Below are positions 10,216 to 22,576 of a stretch of DNA of 64,000 nucleotides, one piece after another; the stretch's first letter is position 1, and the number at the start of each line of letters is the position of its first letter. Location: positions 217,774,373-217,838,372 of the forward strand of contig CP136061.1 of NCBI GenBank assembly GCA_032622095.1, given 5' to 3'. Made by a program: the position numbers and the translations under genes. The notes beneath the pieces were generated by a model. It had not been told where the DNA came from and ran no database searches. It was given only the letters and a program-made list of their open reading frames with translations. This DNA is from Siphonodentalium dalli (lineage: Eukaryota; Mollusca; Scaphopoda; Gadilida; Siphonodentaliidae).

Positions 10216-12716
10216 TGTTAATGAAAGTGTCAATGACACTGTAGCTCAACTTGGAAAGGGAATAATTTAATGTATTACAGTCAATGGAGCGATTAGGAAT
10301 GTGGAAAGTTGAATGTCTAATACTAGTTTATAGACATGAAGAGAAAAGTAAAATCCAAGATGGCTGCTGGCGGCCATGTTTTCGGCCGAATGACCCCAAA
10401 ATGATTGTATCCCATCTACATGTCATCGTTAACATCCATGACAAATTTTATGACGATCAGACTAAAGGTACGACCTGTAGCCTATGCTAAAGAATTTAGT
10501 CATACAAAGAGTAAAATCCAAGATGGCTGCTGGCGGCCATGTTTTTTGGCCGAATGACACCAAAATGACTCGTTCCCATCTACATGTCATTATTAACATC
10601 TATTATTAAAATTTTATGACGATCAGACTAAAGGTACGACCTGTAGCCCATGCTAAAGAATTTAGTTATACAAAGAGTAAAATCCAATATTAACAACCAT
10701 GACAAATTTCATGATGATCAGACGAACAGTACGACCTGTGGCCCATGCTAATGGATTAAATTTTGAAATCCAAGATGGCCACTGGCGGCCATGTTTTTTG
10801 TCCGAATGACCCCAAAATGACTCGTTCCCATTTACATTCCAATTTCAACAGCCATGACAAATTTTATGATGATCAGACTAAATGTACGACCTGTAGCCCG
10901 TGCTAAAGGATTTAGTCATACAAAGAGTAAAATCAAAGATGGCTGCTGGCGGCCATGTTTTTCTGCCGAATGACCCCAAAATTACTCGTTCCCATTTACA
11001 TTCCAATTTCAACAGCCATGACAAATTTTATGATGATCAGACTAAAGGTACGACCTGTAGCCCGTGCTAAAGGATTTAGTCATACAAAGAGTAAAATCAA
11101 CTAGAGGTGTGACTGTCCCAATGGGACTACGGATACCCCCCTTTTTAAAATACTAAGATGTTTCACATGTCAGTAAACATTTAGTTAAAATAATAAAATA
11201 ACAGTTCCCATTGCAGGTGTACAACCATAACCCTAATCTTAAACCTATTGACCGAAAAATGTAGGAATAAAAGCTTGGACAAAATTATGTATGTTGCGAA
11301 AAAGGGGAATAACTCCACACAAAAAATGTCGGACAGACGTCATAATCGCAGGTGCACAGGTTCCCATGGTACTAAATATCAGTGCCAAGATTAAAAAACA
11401 TTGACCGAAAAATGTAGGAATAAAAGCTTGGACAAAATTATGCATGTTGCAAAAAAAGTTTCTAAGTTGAAAAAGGGGGATAACTCCACCAAAAAATGTC
11501 AGACAGATGTCATAATCGCAGGTGCACAAGTTCCAATGGTACTAAATATCTGTGCCAAGTTTAAAAAAAATTGACCGAAAAATGTAGGAATAAAAGCTCG
11601 GACAAAAGTATACATGTTGCGAAAATTTTCTAAGTCGAAAAAGGGGGGATAACTCCAAAAATAAAAGTCCGACAGACGTCATAATCGCAGGTGCACAGGT
11701 TCCCATGATGGTTGATGTCTGTGCCAAGTTTCACAGAAATTGATCAAAAAACGACTGAGAAAAACTCCGGACAAATTTGTGTCCACGGACGGACGGACGA
11801 CGGACGGACGGACGACGGACGGACGGACGGACAAGCTGACTCCAGTATACCCCCCCTAACTTCGTTGAGGGGGGTATAAAGATGGCTGCTGGCGGCCATG
11901 TTTTTCTGCCGAATGACCCCAAAATGAATCGTTCCCATCTACATGTCATTATTAACATTCACGACAAATTTTATGATGATCAGACTAAAGGTACAACCTG
12001 TAGCCCGTGCTAAAGGATTTAGTCATACAAAGAGTAAAATCCAAGATGGCTGCTGGCGACCATGTTTTTTGGCCGAATGACCCCAAAATTACTCGTTCCC
12101 ATCTACATGTCATTGTTAACATCCATGACAAATTTTATGATGATCAGACGAACAGTACGACCTGTGGCCCGTGCTAATGGATTAAATTTTGAAATCCAAG
12201 ATGGCCACTGGCGGCCATGTTTATTGGCCGAATGACCCCAAAATTACTCGTTCCCATCTACATTCCAATTTCAACAGCCATGACAAATTTTATGATGATC
12301 AGACTAAAGGTACGGCCTGTAGCCCGTGCTAAAGGATTTAGTCATACAAAGAGTAAAATCCAAGATGGCTGCTGGCGGCCATGTTTTTTGGCCGATTGAC
12401 CCCAAAATGACTCGTTCCCATCTACATGTCATTATTAACATTCTTGACAAATTTTATGATGATCAGACTAAAAGTAGGACCTGTAGCCCGTGCTAAAGGA
12501 TTTAGTCATACAAAGAGTAAAATCCAAGATGGCTGCTGGCGGCCATGTTTATTGGCCGAATGACCCCAAAATTACTCGTTCCCATCTACATTCCAATTTC
12601 AACAGCCATGACAAATTTTATGATGATCAGACTAAAGGTACGGCCTGTAGCCCGTGCTAAAGGATTTAGTCATACAAAGAGTAAAATCCAAGATGGCTGC
12701 TGGTGGCCATGTTTTT
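10216..12716 (+). mobile_element. Satellite-cored element B, plus orientation, inserted in A
   Basis: The left end TGAAAG followed by the hairpin AGTGTCA-A-TGACACT and GTAGCTCAACTT occurs inside a minus-strand monomer (about 10216). A unique leader of about 110 bp follows, then monomers in plus orientation to 12716. No right terminus is present: the copy is truncated at a hairpin (12717). A second-family element (11101-11879) is inserted in one of its monomers. Confidence 0.7.
11101..11879 (+). mobile_element. Second-family element (GGTATAA end) precisely inserted in a satellite monomer
   Basis: The flanking monomer reads GTAAAATCAA | AGATGGCTGC, which rejoins without loss or duplication into the uninterrupted form seen at 10929. 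The ends can therefore be fixed to within 2 bases. Parts in order: hairpin GTCCC-AAT-GGGAC (11115-11127), GGATACCCCCC, about three imperfect 150-170-bp units with GATAACTCCA and AGACGTCATAATCGCAGG, a GGAC/GACG microsatellite (11786-11832), and a terminal hairpin of TATACCCCCC with GGGGGGTATA. It has no coding capacity. The lack of target duplication points to a Helitron-like mechanism (inference). Confidence 0.75.
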
Positions 12717-12769
12717 GGTGAATTTGGTGATGCTAGCCCGCTATGCGAGGTAGCATCACTAAATTCACC
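12717..12769. repeat. 19-bp-stem hairpin at the truncation point of element B
   Basis: GGTGAATTTGGTGATGCTA pairs with TAGCATCACTAAATTCACC (one mismatch) around a 15-nt loop. It starts exactly where the satellite monomer stops. It may be the end of another element or a repaired break. Confidence 0.6.
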
Positions 12770-13165
12770 CTCTGGGAACCTCATTCTGCAAATGACAGAC
12801 ACACCATTTCAAGGCTTGATTATACAGGCCTTTATATTCCCCCAAATTCAAGTCGGTAAACGCTGTGCCCAAATTACGATGATGTGCCCAAAATAAACAG
12901 CCCAAAATAAGACGATATGACATTTTTGTCCAGAATAGCTTATCGAACTAGACTGACATCGCCCTTAAACCGAGTAATATCAATTTGAGACATCTCCAAT
13001 CCGAGTAATATGGATATACGACATGCCGAAAATCTACTTCACTGCTATAAAAGTTCAGATATCCATTTTTGCGACGTCACTCATATGAAAGAATTGTCAG
13101 TTAGTACATGTATAAGAGGCGATCTACATGTAATTAATAAATAGGATATTACTTAATTGGTTTGA
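12770..13165. other. Non-satellite insert between elements B and A
   Basis: About 400 bp of ordinary sequence with two loose repeats of CGAGTAATAT (12979 and 13004). No gene was seen. Confidence 0.4.
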
Positions 13166-13990
13166 TATTATTGGCAAAAAACATGGCCGCCAGTGGCCAT
13201 TTTGGATTTCAAAATTTAATCCATTAGCACGGGCCACAGGTCGTAATGTTCGTCTGATCATCATGAAATTTGTCTTGGATGATAATATTGACATGTAGAT
13301 GGGAACGAGTAATTTTGGGGTCATTCGGCCAAAAAACATGGCCGCCAGCAGCCAACTTGGATTTTACTCTTTGTATGACTAAATTCTTTAGCACGGGCTG
13401 CAGGTCGTACGTTTAGTCTGATCATCATAAAATTTGTCATGGATGTTAACAATGACATGTAGATGGGAGCGATTAGTTTTGGGGTCATTCGGCCAAAAAA
13501 CATGGTCGCCAAATGCCATCTTGGATTTTACTCTTTGTATGACTAAATTCTTTAGCACGGGCTACATGTCATACCTTTAGTCTGATCATCATAAAATTTG
13601 TCATGAATGTTAATAATGACATTTAGATGGGAACGAGTCATTTTGGGGTCATTCGGCCAAAAAACATGGCCGCCAGCAGCCATCTTGGATTTTACTCTTT
13701 GTATGACTAAATACTTTAGCATGGGCTACAGGTCGTACCTTTAGTCTGATCGTCATAAAATTTGTCATGGATGTTAATGATGACATGTAGATGGGAACGA
13801 CTCATTTTGGGGTCATTCGGCCGAAAACATGGCCGCCAGCAGCCATCTTGGATTTTACTTTTCTCTTCATGTCTATAAACTAGTATTAGACATTCAACTT
13901 TCCACATTCCTAATTGCTCCATTGACTGTAATACATTAAATTATTCCCTTTCCAAGTTGAGCTACAGTGTCATTGACACTTTCATTTATT
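13166..13990 (-). mobile_element. Satellite-cored element A, left-end part (minus orientation)
   Basis: Minus-strand monomers run to about 13855, followed by the reverse of the family leader (CTAGTATTAGACATTC, TAATACATTAAATTATTCCC). The left terminus is AAGTTGAGCTACAGTGTCATT with the AGTGTCA/TGACACT hairpin ending at about 13985. The flank is unrelated TATTATTATTCCCG. This fixes the true left end of the family. Confidence 0.7.
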
Positions 13991-14177
13991 ATTATTCCCG
14001 ATTGAGAGTGCACCCATGTTTTCCCAATGCAGTGGAAAGTTTGTTGTTTCGGATAATAAATCGTCTTTTTAAACGTATAAAAATTCAGATTTGAGAATCG
14101 AATTGCAGTTGAGATGATAGAATAAATATTAAAGACATGACAGAAGTGTAGCATGTTAACAGTAACACTGTATGTAA

Positions 14178-14804
14178 TATTTTTAAATACGGGATGCTTA
14201 GTGGTCAGATATGGTGTCAAGTGAGGCGAAGTGAGTTCAATATTAGGCGAGCCTAATATTGATGTCGCTGAGCCTCACATGACACGATATCCAACCACTA
14301 AGTGTTCCGTAACATATTTATTATGTCAGCGGACAAAATCCAGCATATCCTTTTAATTATTTATTGCTGTAATTTATTTTAATTTGGTAAGTTAAATGTG
14401 TCGTCTATGGCCATTAACTTAATTGTGTAATGTCACAGTGATGCACCATGGGCATTGAACGTCAACGCATTGAGTCAATGGCTAATCACCAGAAGTAGGA
14501 CAACAAATTGAGTTTGATAGTTAATTTATGAGTCTATAGAATTCCTCAAATATATCACATGCATGTTTTGGTACTATGTCCTTAAATTCGCAAAAAACAA
14601 TTCTACAGTTATCCCTTTTCTTGGCACCAAAACACACTGAAAATATCCCTGAGGCGACAGTTTCTTTAAAACAAGAAGGTGGATAAGCACCTAATATTGA
14701 AATTGAATTCATATGGGGTCACTGACGCCATCATCGACCTAATAATATGGGTTCATTCACCATCACTATTTATCAACGCTGATTGGCAAATCGCAAGAGT
14801 TGAC
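14178..14804. mobile_element. Insertion with an imperfect palindrome of about 110 bp
   Basis: It splits the inverted partner repeat (compare 8395-8590). Near its left side, 14197-14302 folds on itself around a perfect core (CAATATTAGGC/GCCTAATATTG, 14238-14261), with outer arms CTTAGTGG and CCACTAAG. The interior has no recognised gene; a 63-codon minus-strand frame at 14521-14712 is not credible. Confidence 0.45.
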
Positions 14805-15471
14805 ATAATAAAAGCTTTATAAGCTTCCGTCACACTTTCATATATTTGACAGTGACAGAGATGGGCGATTATTGAAGGTAACACAGGTAGTGTTTACGAA
14901 ATTATATTCAACTTGAACTACAGGCAGACAAGTACAACTTAGTACAAGTACTAGAACTACATGTACAAGCTCCAGTACTGCTTTCACATTGTGCCCAAGA
15001 CTATTGATCGGTCATAACAGGAGAAGCTGCAATAGCTTAACTGCGGAATGATCTACCCTATTGATCGGTCATAACAGAGGGTGACGACCCCCTTTGCGGA
15101 CGCCAGATTCGGGGTCTGTTATGGCGTATTCCGGATACCAGACCAGCGACGCCGGGAGCCGTGGTGCTCATATTTCGGATGCCGGATGCTTCCATTGACA
15201 ATCTTCTTGACTTTAAACACCGAAAAACAAATACTTTTCGTCCGCTAATTTATATTTCTTTGCTCGAACATAATATTCTCCGAAATTTAGCTTCTTATGT
15301 ACTTCTCGCAAGCACACATATAGAGTGCCAACGATGACTTTGTGACTATATTCCCTGATAGAGTTGTCTTCCACCTGCCATGGCATCTGCTTGACAGGTC
15401 AAAACGTTGATAATCTAAATTAGTTTGTGATGCCGAGTGCTGCACCACACTAGAATAGTGGAATAGTTACA

Positions 15472-15708
15472 TTGATTGAATGGAATTTGTTAGAATTGGA
15501 AGAAATTGCAAGTCAAAATGCGAAAATTGTTTTGAAAAATGTTTTGACACTGCGTGATCATAAATGTGACAAATATCTTACAGAGCATGCACAGAGGATT
15601 AATAACTACATAAATTTTGTATCTGAAGATTCTGGGTATTTGCTCTTTCTGCGATATCCTGCAGCTACTTTCCTGAACCGTGGCACATTTGGTAGTGCAG
15701 CAAATTGA
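15472..15708 (+). other. Unrecognised 78-codon reading frame inside element X
   Basis: The predicted peptide is helix-like at its N-terminus (ELEEIASQNAKIVLKNVL), acidic/basic mixed, and has a hydrophobic C-terminus. No motif was recognised. It could be a remnant of a gene carried by X or a chance frame. Confidence 0.2.
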
Positions 15709-15739
15709 AATAACATTATTAAATGAGTCGTATAGAACC

Positions 15740-16140
15740 CCAGTGGGTTGGTGGTATTTTTTTTTTTTGTTGAATCTTAATTATTCGCCAACGGCCCTAC
15801 ACCCTGGCGATTAATCTGTTAAAATTGGACCATGCAGAAAGGCGATTTTGGGAATTTTGCCATTTTCGGCCGCATGGTATATACTATATCTGGAAATCAG
15901 TGCCAGTGGGTTTTGTGGTAAATATATTTGAGTGGAATCTTAATTAATCATCGACGGCCACTCTACAATGTCGTTTATTCTGTGAAAATCAGAGAGATGA
16001 TTTCGGGCATTTTTCCATTTTGGGTCACATGGTTCCATAACCAAGTGGGTTGGTTGTAAGCTTTTTGGGGGGTATCTTAATTATTTGTCAGCGGCACATT
16101 ATATACGTATATAGTGCCGTTCGTTTCGTGAAAATCGGAC
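15740..16140 (+). repeat. Three decayed tandem units of about 135-160 bp in element X
   Basis: Units share CAGTGGGTT (15742, 15906, 16041), ATCTTAATTA, CG.CGGCC and GTGAAAATC.GA. No coding potential. Confidence 0.55.
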
Positions 16141-16444
16141 CAGAATGTTTTCAATAAGGAATAACTTAACTGATGTCACATGCATGATAGAATGTTCAAT
16201 GGTTTGTTTCTATATACATGTACACACAAATATTCACACCGGTTTGCAATTGTACGCCAATGCACGTTTCAACATAATTCTATACCAATGTATTCATGCA
16301 TGTATGCGTTATCAGAATATAACTTCATTAAAAAATTGAATCTTTCAGTCAAGCTGCTACTTTCAGTCAAGATGCTAAACCAAATAACTAGCCTACTGAA
16401 ACCGGTCACTATGAATACCGAACATAACCGAAAACAAGTTAAAA

Positions 16445-19400
16445 TGAAAGTGTCAATGACACTGTAGCTCAACTTAGGTAGGGGAATAATTTAATGGTCG
16501 ACAGTAAACGGAGGAATAGGAAAAGTGCTAATTGAAATGTCTAAGTAAGACCAGATGTACATGTCAATATCAACATTCATAACAGGTTTCATAATGATCG
16601 GATCAGGGATGTGGTGATTATGGTGTGCCAAAGGATTTATTGATGCAAAGAGTAAATTCTAAAATGGCCACCGACAGCCATGTTTTTTTTCCGAATTACC
16701 CCAAAATGACTTGTTCCCATCTACAGCCTTTACAAATCTCATAATGATCTGATCAAAGGTATGACCTGTAGCCTGTGCCAATGGATTTAGTCATGCAAAG
16801 AGTAAAATCCAAGATGGCTGCTGGCGGCCATGTTTTTCGGCTGAACGACCCCAAAATGACTCGTTTCCCATCTACATGTCATTGTTAACATACATGACAA
16901 ATTTCATGAAGTTCCGACCAAAGCTACGACCTGTAGCCCGCACCAAAGGATTTATTCATGCAAAGAGTAAAATCCAATATGGCTGCTGGCGGACATGTTT
17001 TTTAGCCAAACGACCCCAAAATGACTCGTTCCCATCTACATGTTAATATTAACATCCATGATAAATATCATGATCAGACAAACAGTACGACCTGTAGCCC
17101 GTGCCAATGGATTGAATTTTGAAATCCAAGATGGCTGCCAGCGGCCATGTTTTTTGGCCGTATGACCCCAAAATGACTCGTTCCCATATACATGTCAATA
17201 TCAATATTCATGACAAATTTCATAAAGGTCAGACCAAAGGTACGACCTGTAACCTGCGCCAAAGGATTTATTCATGCAAAGAGTAAAATCCAAGATGGCT
17301 GCTGGCGGCCATGTTTTTTGGCCGAACGACCCCAAAATCACTCGTTCCCATCTACATGTCATTGTTAACATCCATGACAAATTTCATGAAGTTCTGACCA
17401 GAGCTACAACCTGTAGCCCGCGCCAAAGAATTTAGTCATGCAAAGAGTAAAATCCAAGATGGCTGCTGGCGGCCATGTTTTTTGGCTGAACGACCCCAAA
17501 ATCACTCGTTTCCCATCTACATGTCAATATTAACATCCATGACATATTTCATGATGATCAGACGAACAGCACGACCTGTAGCCCGCGCCAATGGATTGAA
17601 TTTTGAAATCCAAAATGGCCACCAGCGGCCATGTTTTTTGGCCGAATGACCCCAAAATGACTCGTTCCCATCTACATGTCAATGTCAACATTCACGACAA
17701 AATTCATAAAGATCAGACCATAGGTACGACCTGTAGCCCGCGCCAAAGGATTTAGTCATGCAAAGAGTAAAATCCATGATGGCTGCTGGCGGCCATGTTT
17801 TTTGGCCGAACAACCCCAAAATCACTCGTTCCCATCTACATGTCATTGTTAACATCCATGACAAATTTCATGAAGTTCTGACCAAAGCTACAACCTGTAG
17901 CCCGCGCCAAAGAATTTAGTCATGCAAAGAGTAAAATCCAAGATGGCTGCTGGCGGCCATGTTTTTTGGCTGAACGACCCCAAAATCACTCGTTCCCATC
18001 TACATGTCAATATTAACATCCATGACAAATTTCATGATGATCAGACGAACAGCACGACCTGTAGCCCGCGCCAATGGATTGAATTTTGAAATCCAAAATG
18101 GCCACCAGCGGCCATGTTTTTTGGCCGAATGACCCCAAAATCACTCGTTCCCATCTACATGTCAATGTCAACATTCATGACAAAATTCATAAAGATCAGA
18201 CCATAGGTACGACCTGTAGCCCGCGCCAAAGGATTTAGTCATGCAAAGAGTAAAATCCATGATGGCTGCTGGCGGCCATGTTTTTTGGCCGAACAACCCC
18301 AAAATCACTCGTTCCCATCTACATGTCATTGTTAACATCCATGACAAATTTCATGAAGTTCTGATCAAAACTACGACCTGTAGCCTGCGCCAAAGGATTT
18401 AGTCATGCAAAGAGTAAAATCCAAGATGGCTGCCAGCGGCCATGTTTTTTGGCCGTATGACCCCAAAATGACTCGTTCCCATATACATGTCAATATCAAT
18501 ATTCATGACAAATTTAATAAAGGTCAGACCAAAGGTACGACCTGTAGCCCGCGCCAAAGGATTTAGTCATGCAAAGAGTAAAATCCATGATGGCTGCCAG
18601 CGGCCATGTTTTTTGGCCGAACAACCCCAAAATCACTCGTTCCCATCTACATGTCAATATTAACATCCATGACAAATTTCATGATGATCAGACGAACAGC
18701 ACGACCTGTAGCCCGCGCCAATGGATTGAATTTTGAAATCCAAAATGGCCACCAGCGGCCATGTTTTTTGGCCGAATGACCCCAAAATCACTCTTTCCCA
18801 TCTACATGTCAATGTCAACATTCATGACAAAATTCATAAAGATCAGACCATAGGTACGACCTGTAGCCCGCGCCAAAGGATTTAGTCATGCAAAGAGTAA
18901 AATCCATGATGGCTGCTGGCGGCCATGTTTTTTGGCCGAACAACCCCAAAATCACTCGTTCCCATCGACATGTAATTGTTAACATCCATGACAAATTTCA
19001 TGAAGTTCTGATCAAAACTACGACCTGTAGCCTGCGGCAAAGTATTTAGTCATGCAAAGAGTAAAATCCAAGATGGCTGCCAGCGGCCATGTTTTTTGGC
19101 CGTTTGACCCCAAAATGACTCGTTCCCATATATATGTCAATATCAATATTCATGACAAATTTAATAAAGGTCAGACCAAAGGTACGACCTGTAGCCCGCG
19201 CCAAAGGATTTAGTCATGCAAAGAGTAAAATCCATGATGGCTGCCAGCGGCCATGTTTTTTGGCCGAACGACCCCAAAATCACTCGTTCCCATCTACATG
19301 TTAATATTAACATCCATGACAAATTTCATAATAATCAGACGAACAGTACGACCTGTAGCCCGCGCCAATGGATTGAATTTTGAAATCCAAAATGGCCACC

Positions 19401-20100
19401 AGTGGCCATGTTTTTTGGCCGAATGACCCCAAAATGACTCGTTCCCATCTACATGCCAATGTCAACATTCATGACAAATTTCATAAAGATCAGACCAAAG
19501 GTACGACCTGTAGCCCGCGCCAAAGGATTTAGTCATGCAAAGAGTAAAATCCAAGATGGCTGCTGGCGGCCATGTTTTTTGGCCGAACAACTCCAAAATC
19601 ACTCGTTCCCATCTACATGACAGTGTTAACATCCATGACAAATTTCATAAACTTCCGACCAAAACAACGACCTGTAGCCCGCGCCAAAGGATTTAGTCAT
19701 GCAAAGAGTAAAATACAAGATGGCTGCTGACGGCCATGTTTTTTGGCCGAACCACCCCAAAATCACTCGTTCCCATCTACATGTCATTATTAACATCAAT
19801 GACAAATTTCATCATGATCAGATGAACAGTACAACCTGTAGGCCGCGCCAATGGATTGAATCTTGAAATCCAACATGGCTGCCAACGGCCATGTTTTTTG
19901 GCCGAATGACCCCAAAATGACTCGTTCCCATCTACATGTCAATGTCAACATTCATGACAAATTTCATGAAGATCAGACCAAAGGTACAACCTGTAGCCCG
20001 CGCCAAAGGAAATTGTTGACGGACACACGGACACACGGACACACGGACGACGGACGCCAAACCATGGCAATAGCTCAAACTTACAAGTAAGTTGAGCTAA
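16445..20100 (+). mobile_element. Satellite-cored element C, complete, inserted in Y
   Basis: The left end is TGAAAG plus AGTGTCAATGACACT and GTAGCTCAACTT (16445-16475). Next are a unique leader and about 21 monomers of about 155-165 bp (16600-20010). The right side has a GGACACAC microsatellite (20020-20055), CCATGGCAATAGCTCAAACT, the hairpin ACTTAC-AA-GTAAGT, and GAGCTAA. The inverted copy of the flank near 21620 shows the empty site (TAATAAGGGTTAAAAGACGG), confirming where the element stops. This is the best-bounded full copy of the family in the window. Confidence 0.78.
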
Positions 20101-20129
20101 TAAGGGTTAAAAGACGGAAATATAAGAAC

Positions 20130-20775
20130 TAAACTATGTAGGGGTGTGTGCGTATATGTAAGCTAGTGATATGTGAAGTTTGATGCAATTTGGCCCATTA
20201 AAAGTTACGTTAATGAAAGTTGTATGTAATTTCACGCCGAGTCAGAGTCCGGCGTGATGGCGGCTAACTCTATGAATACCGAACACAAGTCCAAATAAGG
20301 TGTATATACAATTTAAGGGAAATATAAGAAATAAAGTTTATAATGATGTGTGTGTATATGTAAGTTAGTGATATGTGAAGTTTGATGCAATTTGGCCGAT
20401 TAGAAGTTTAGTTATTGATAGGTTTACAATATTAGCTGTCGGCACGTAAACCAGAGTTCGGCAAGATGGCGGCTAACTCTATGAATACCGAACACAAGTT
20501 CAAATAAGGCGTATATAAGGGAAATATATGAATTAAAGTTTGTAATGATGTGTATTTATATGTAAGTTAGTGATATGTGAAGTTTGATGCAATTTGGCCG
20601 ATTAAAAGTTTAGTTATTTGTAGTTTTATGTACAATATTAGCTGTCGGCACGTATAAACCAGAGTTCGGCGAAATGGCGGCTAACTATATGAATACCAAA
20701 CACAATTTCAAATAAGGCATATAAAAGGTAAATATATAAATAAAGTTTCAATGATTTGTATGTATATGTAAGTTA
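20130..20775 (+). repeat. About 202-bp tandem monomers of element Y, plus arm
   Basis: Three-plus units contain GTGATATGTGAAGTTTGATG, GGCGGCTAACT and TATGAATACCGAACACAAGT. Reversed copies at 21190-21630 make a palindromic array centred near 20980. Confidence 0.7.
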
Positions 20776-20778
20776 CTG

Positions 20779-20895
20779 CCCTCATAATTGGCTACGGCAA
20801 TCAGCAATGCCGAAGCCATTTGCCGAAGCAAATGGACCCCACATCAATGGTTGCCGTAGTGGATTGCCGAAGCTGAAAAATCTGAATTATGAGGG
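20779..20895. mobile_element. 117-bp MITE with CTG target duplication
   Basis: Inverted ends CCCTCATAATT and AATTATGAGGG with subterminal ACGGCAATC and GATTGCCG. It interrupts a Y monomer (GTAAGTTA..GATATGTGAAG elsewhere) and is flanked by CTG on both sides (20776-20778, 20896-20898). Confidence 0.65.
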
Positions 20896-21189
20896 CTGCT
20901 GGTATGTGAAGTCGGCACGCAAGCGAGAGTTCGGCGAGTATTTCTATGAATACCGAACACAAGTCGAAATAATAAGAGATGAAGACATCAGCGATAGGTG
21001 ATAATTAATTTCTCCTAACATATGGCACTGCGCAGTAGAGCCTTTGTTGCTGATTAATTACCGATGTGCGATCGCGGATTACTCTGACTTATCAAAAAGT
21101 TTTCAGGGATGTTTTGACAGTGATATTCAAGCAAGGTTTCACAGGTTTCATAAACCAAAATGGTTGAATAAACAATATTGTGTATAAAT

Positions 21190-21630
21190 ATAAATTATAA
21201 ACTTTATTTCATATATTTCCCTAAAATACGCCTTATTTGAACTTGTGTTCGGTATTCATAGAGTTAGCCGCCATCTTGCCGAACTCTGGTTTACGTGCCG
21301 ACAGCTAATATTGTACATAAACCTACCAATAACTAAACTTCTAATCGGCCAAATTGCATCAAACTACACATACCACTAACTTACATATACACACACATCA
21401 TTATAAACTTTATTTCCTATATTTCCCTTATATACGCCTTATTTGGACTTGTGTTCGGTATTCATAGAGTTAGCTGCCATCACGCCGGACTCTGACTGGG
21501 CGTGAAATTACATAAAACTTTCATTAACGTAACTTTTAATGGGCCAAATTGCGTCAAATTCACATATCACTAGCTTACATATACACACACATCAATATAA
21601 ACCTTATTTCATATATTTCCGTCTTTTAAC
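21190..21630 (-). repeat. About 202-bp tandem monomers of element Y, minus arm
   Basis: Two inverted copies of the monomer at 20130-20775, sharing the CCGAACTCTG and ATTCATAGAGTTAGC words. They form the right arm of the palindromic interior of Y. Confidence 0.7.
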
Positions 21631-21639
21631 CCTTATTAC

Positions 21640-22576
21640 GTGCGATCGCGCAACAGTATGGCGATCAGACAGATTCGTAGGTTGGTGTCACCATACTCCG
21701 TTTCACTCCATGACGTCACCAAAAACGACGTAAAACCTCGTGGCATTCTGACATTTTTACTGTGCCGCGTTTTTGCTATGTTTATTTTATGTGTTGTTTT
21801 CGATTATTTGTTTGTCGCCGATATCGCCATTTGTCGGGATTCCCTGTTTCTATATTTAAAACTGGCATGCTCGTAGTGAGCCTCGATTTCGATTTTTTCT
21901 CCCAGGTCAAAATACGTCAGAGTTATGACAAAAATAGATCGACCTACATTTTCTCCATCAGAACTCTACATCAAAGAGTCTATAGACTCCTTCGGGACCG
22001 ACATAGACTCCTTCATTTGGGTATTTTTACTTATAATTGGGAAGTTTTATCATTTTTGGTTCGTGTGAAGACCTCTTTTTATCGTGCGGGGAAAGAGAGA
22101 CATTCAAAACGCGATTTCGTAATTCAACGCAATAGGCTTTAATAGCCTAACCTTCAGCCGAGTTCCGGGTCAAATACGACGAATGACGTAACACAAAACA
22201 AAACGCATTTGTTGACACAAACACCGTTTGAAGAGTTTATTATTACATAAAATGATCGTTATTGATTAATTATTGATTAATTATTTATATTTATTGTTGC
22301 ATATTGGCTGCTATCAATATTTACACAAATATTATTAATTATTTCTTTAAATGTAATCGATATTAAAGTCTCATCCTTTCGGCAACATGGATTTGGTTTT
22401 AATTACTTAAATGATTAATATTATAGTAATTTGCATTTATCTGTGATGAAATGAGAAATGGTAATTTTTCTAACATTAAATTAAATAAAATAAATTAAGT
22501 AAAATACAGTGAAATTATTTTTTAAATTATTGTTTATTACATTTTTTCGCACGTTGGCATCTCTCTGAGTGCATTC
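21640..22576. other. Right interior of element Y, no recognised gene
   Basis: A 126-codon plus frame (21762-22142) lies here, rich in Arg, Phe and Tyr, with no motif I know and no partner. From 22230 the DNA is very AT-rich (TTATTGATTAATTATT words). It may contain remnants of the element's own gene. Confidence 0.25.

Noticed and set aside
16600-20010. Regularly spaced repeats considered as a CRISPR array
   Set aside because: Units are about 160 bp, contiguous with no spacers, and in eukaryotic DNA with no cas genes.
22230-22560. AT-rich block considered as a replication origin or matrix attachment site
   Set aside because: Base composition alone; no specific motif.
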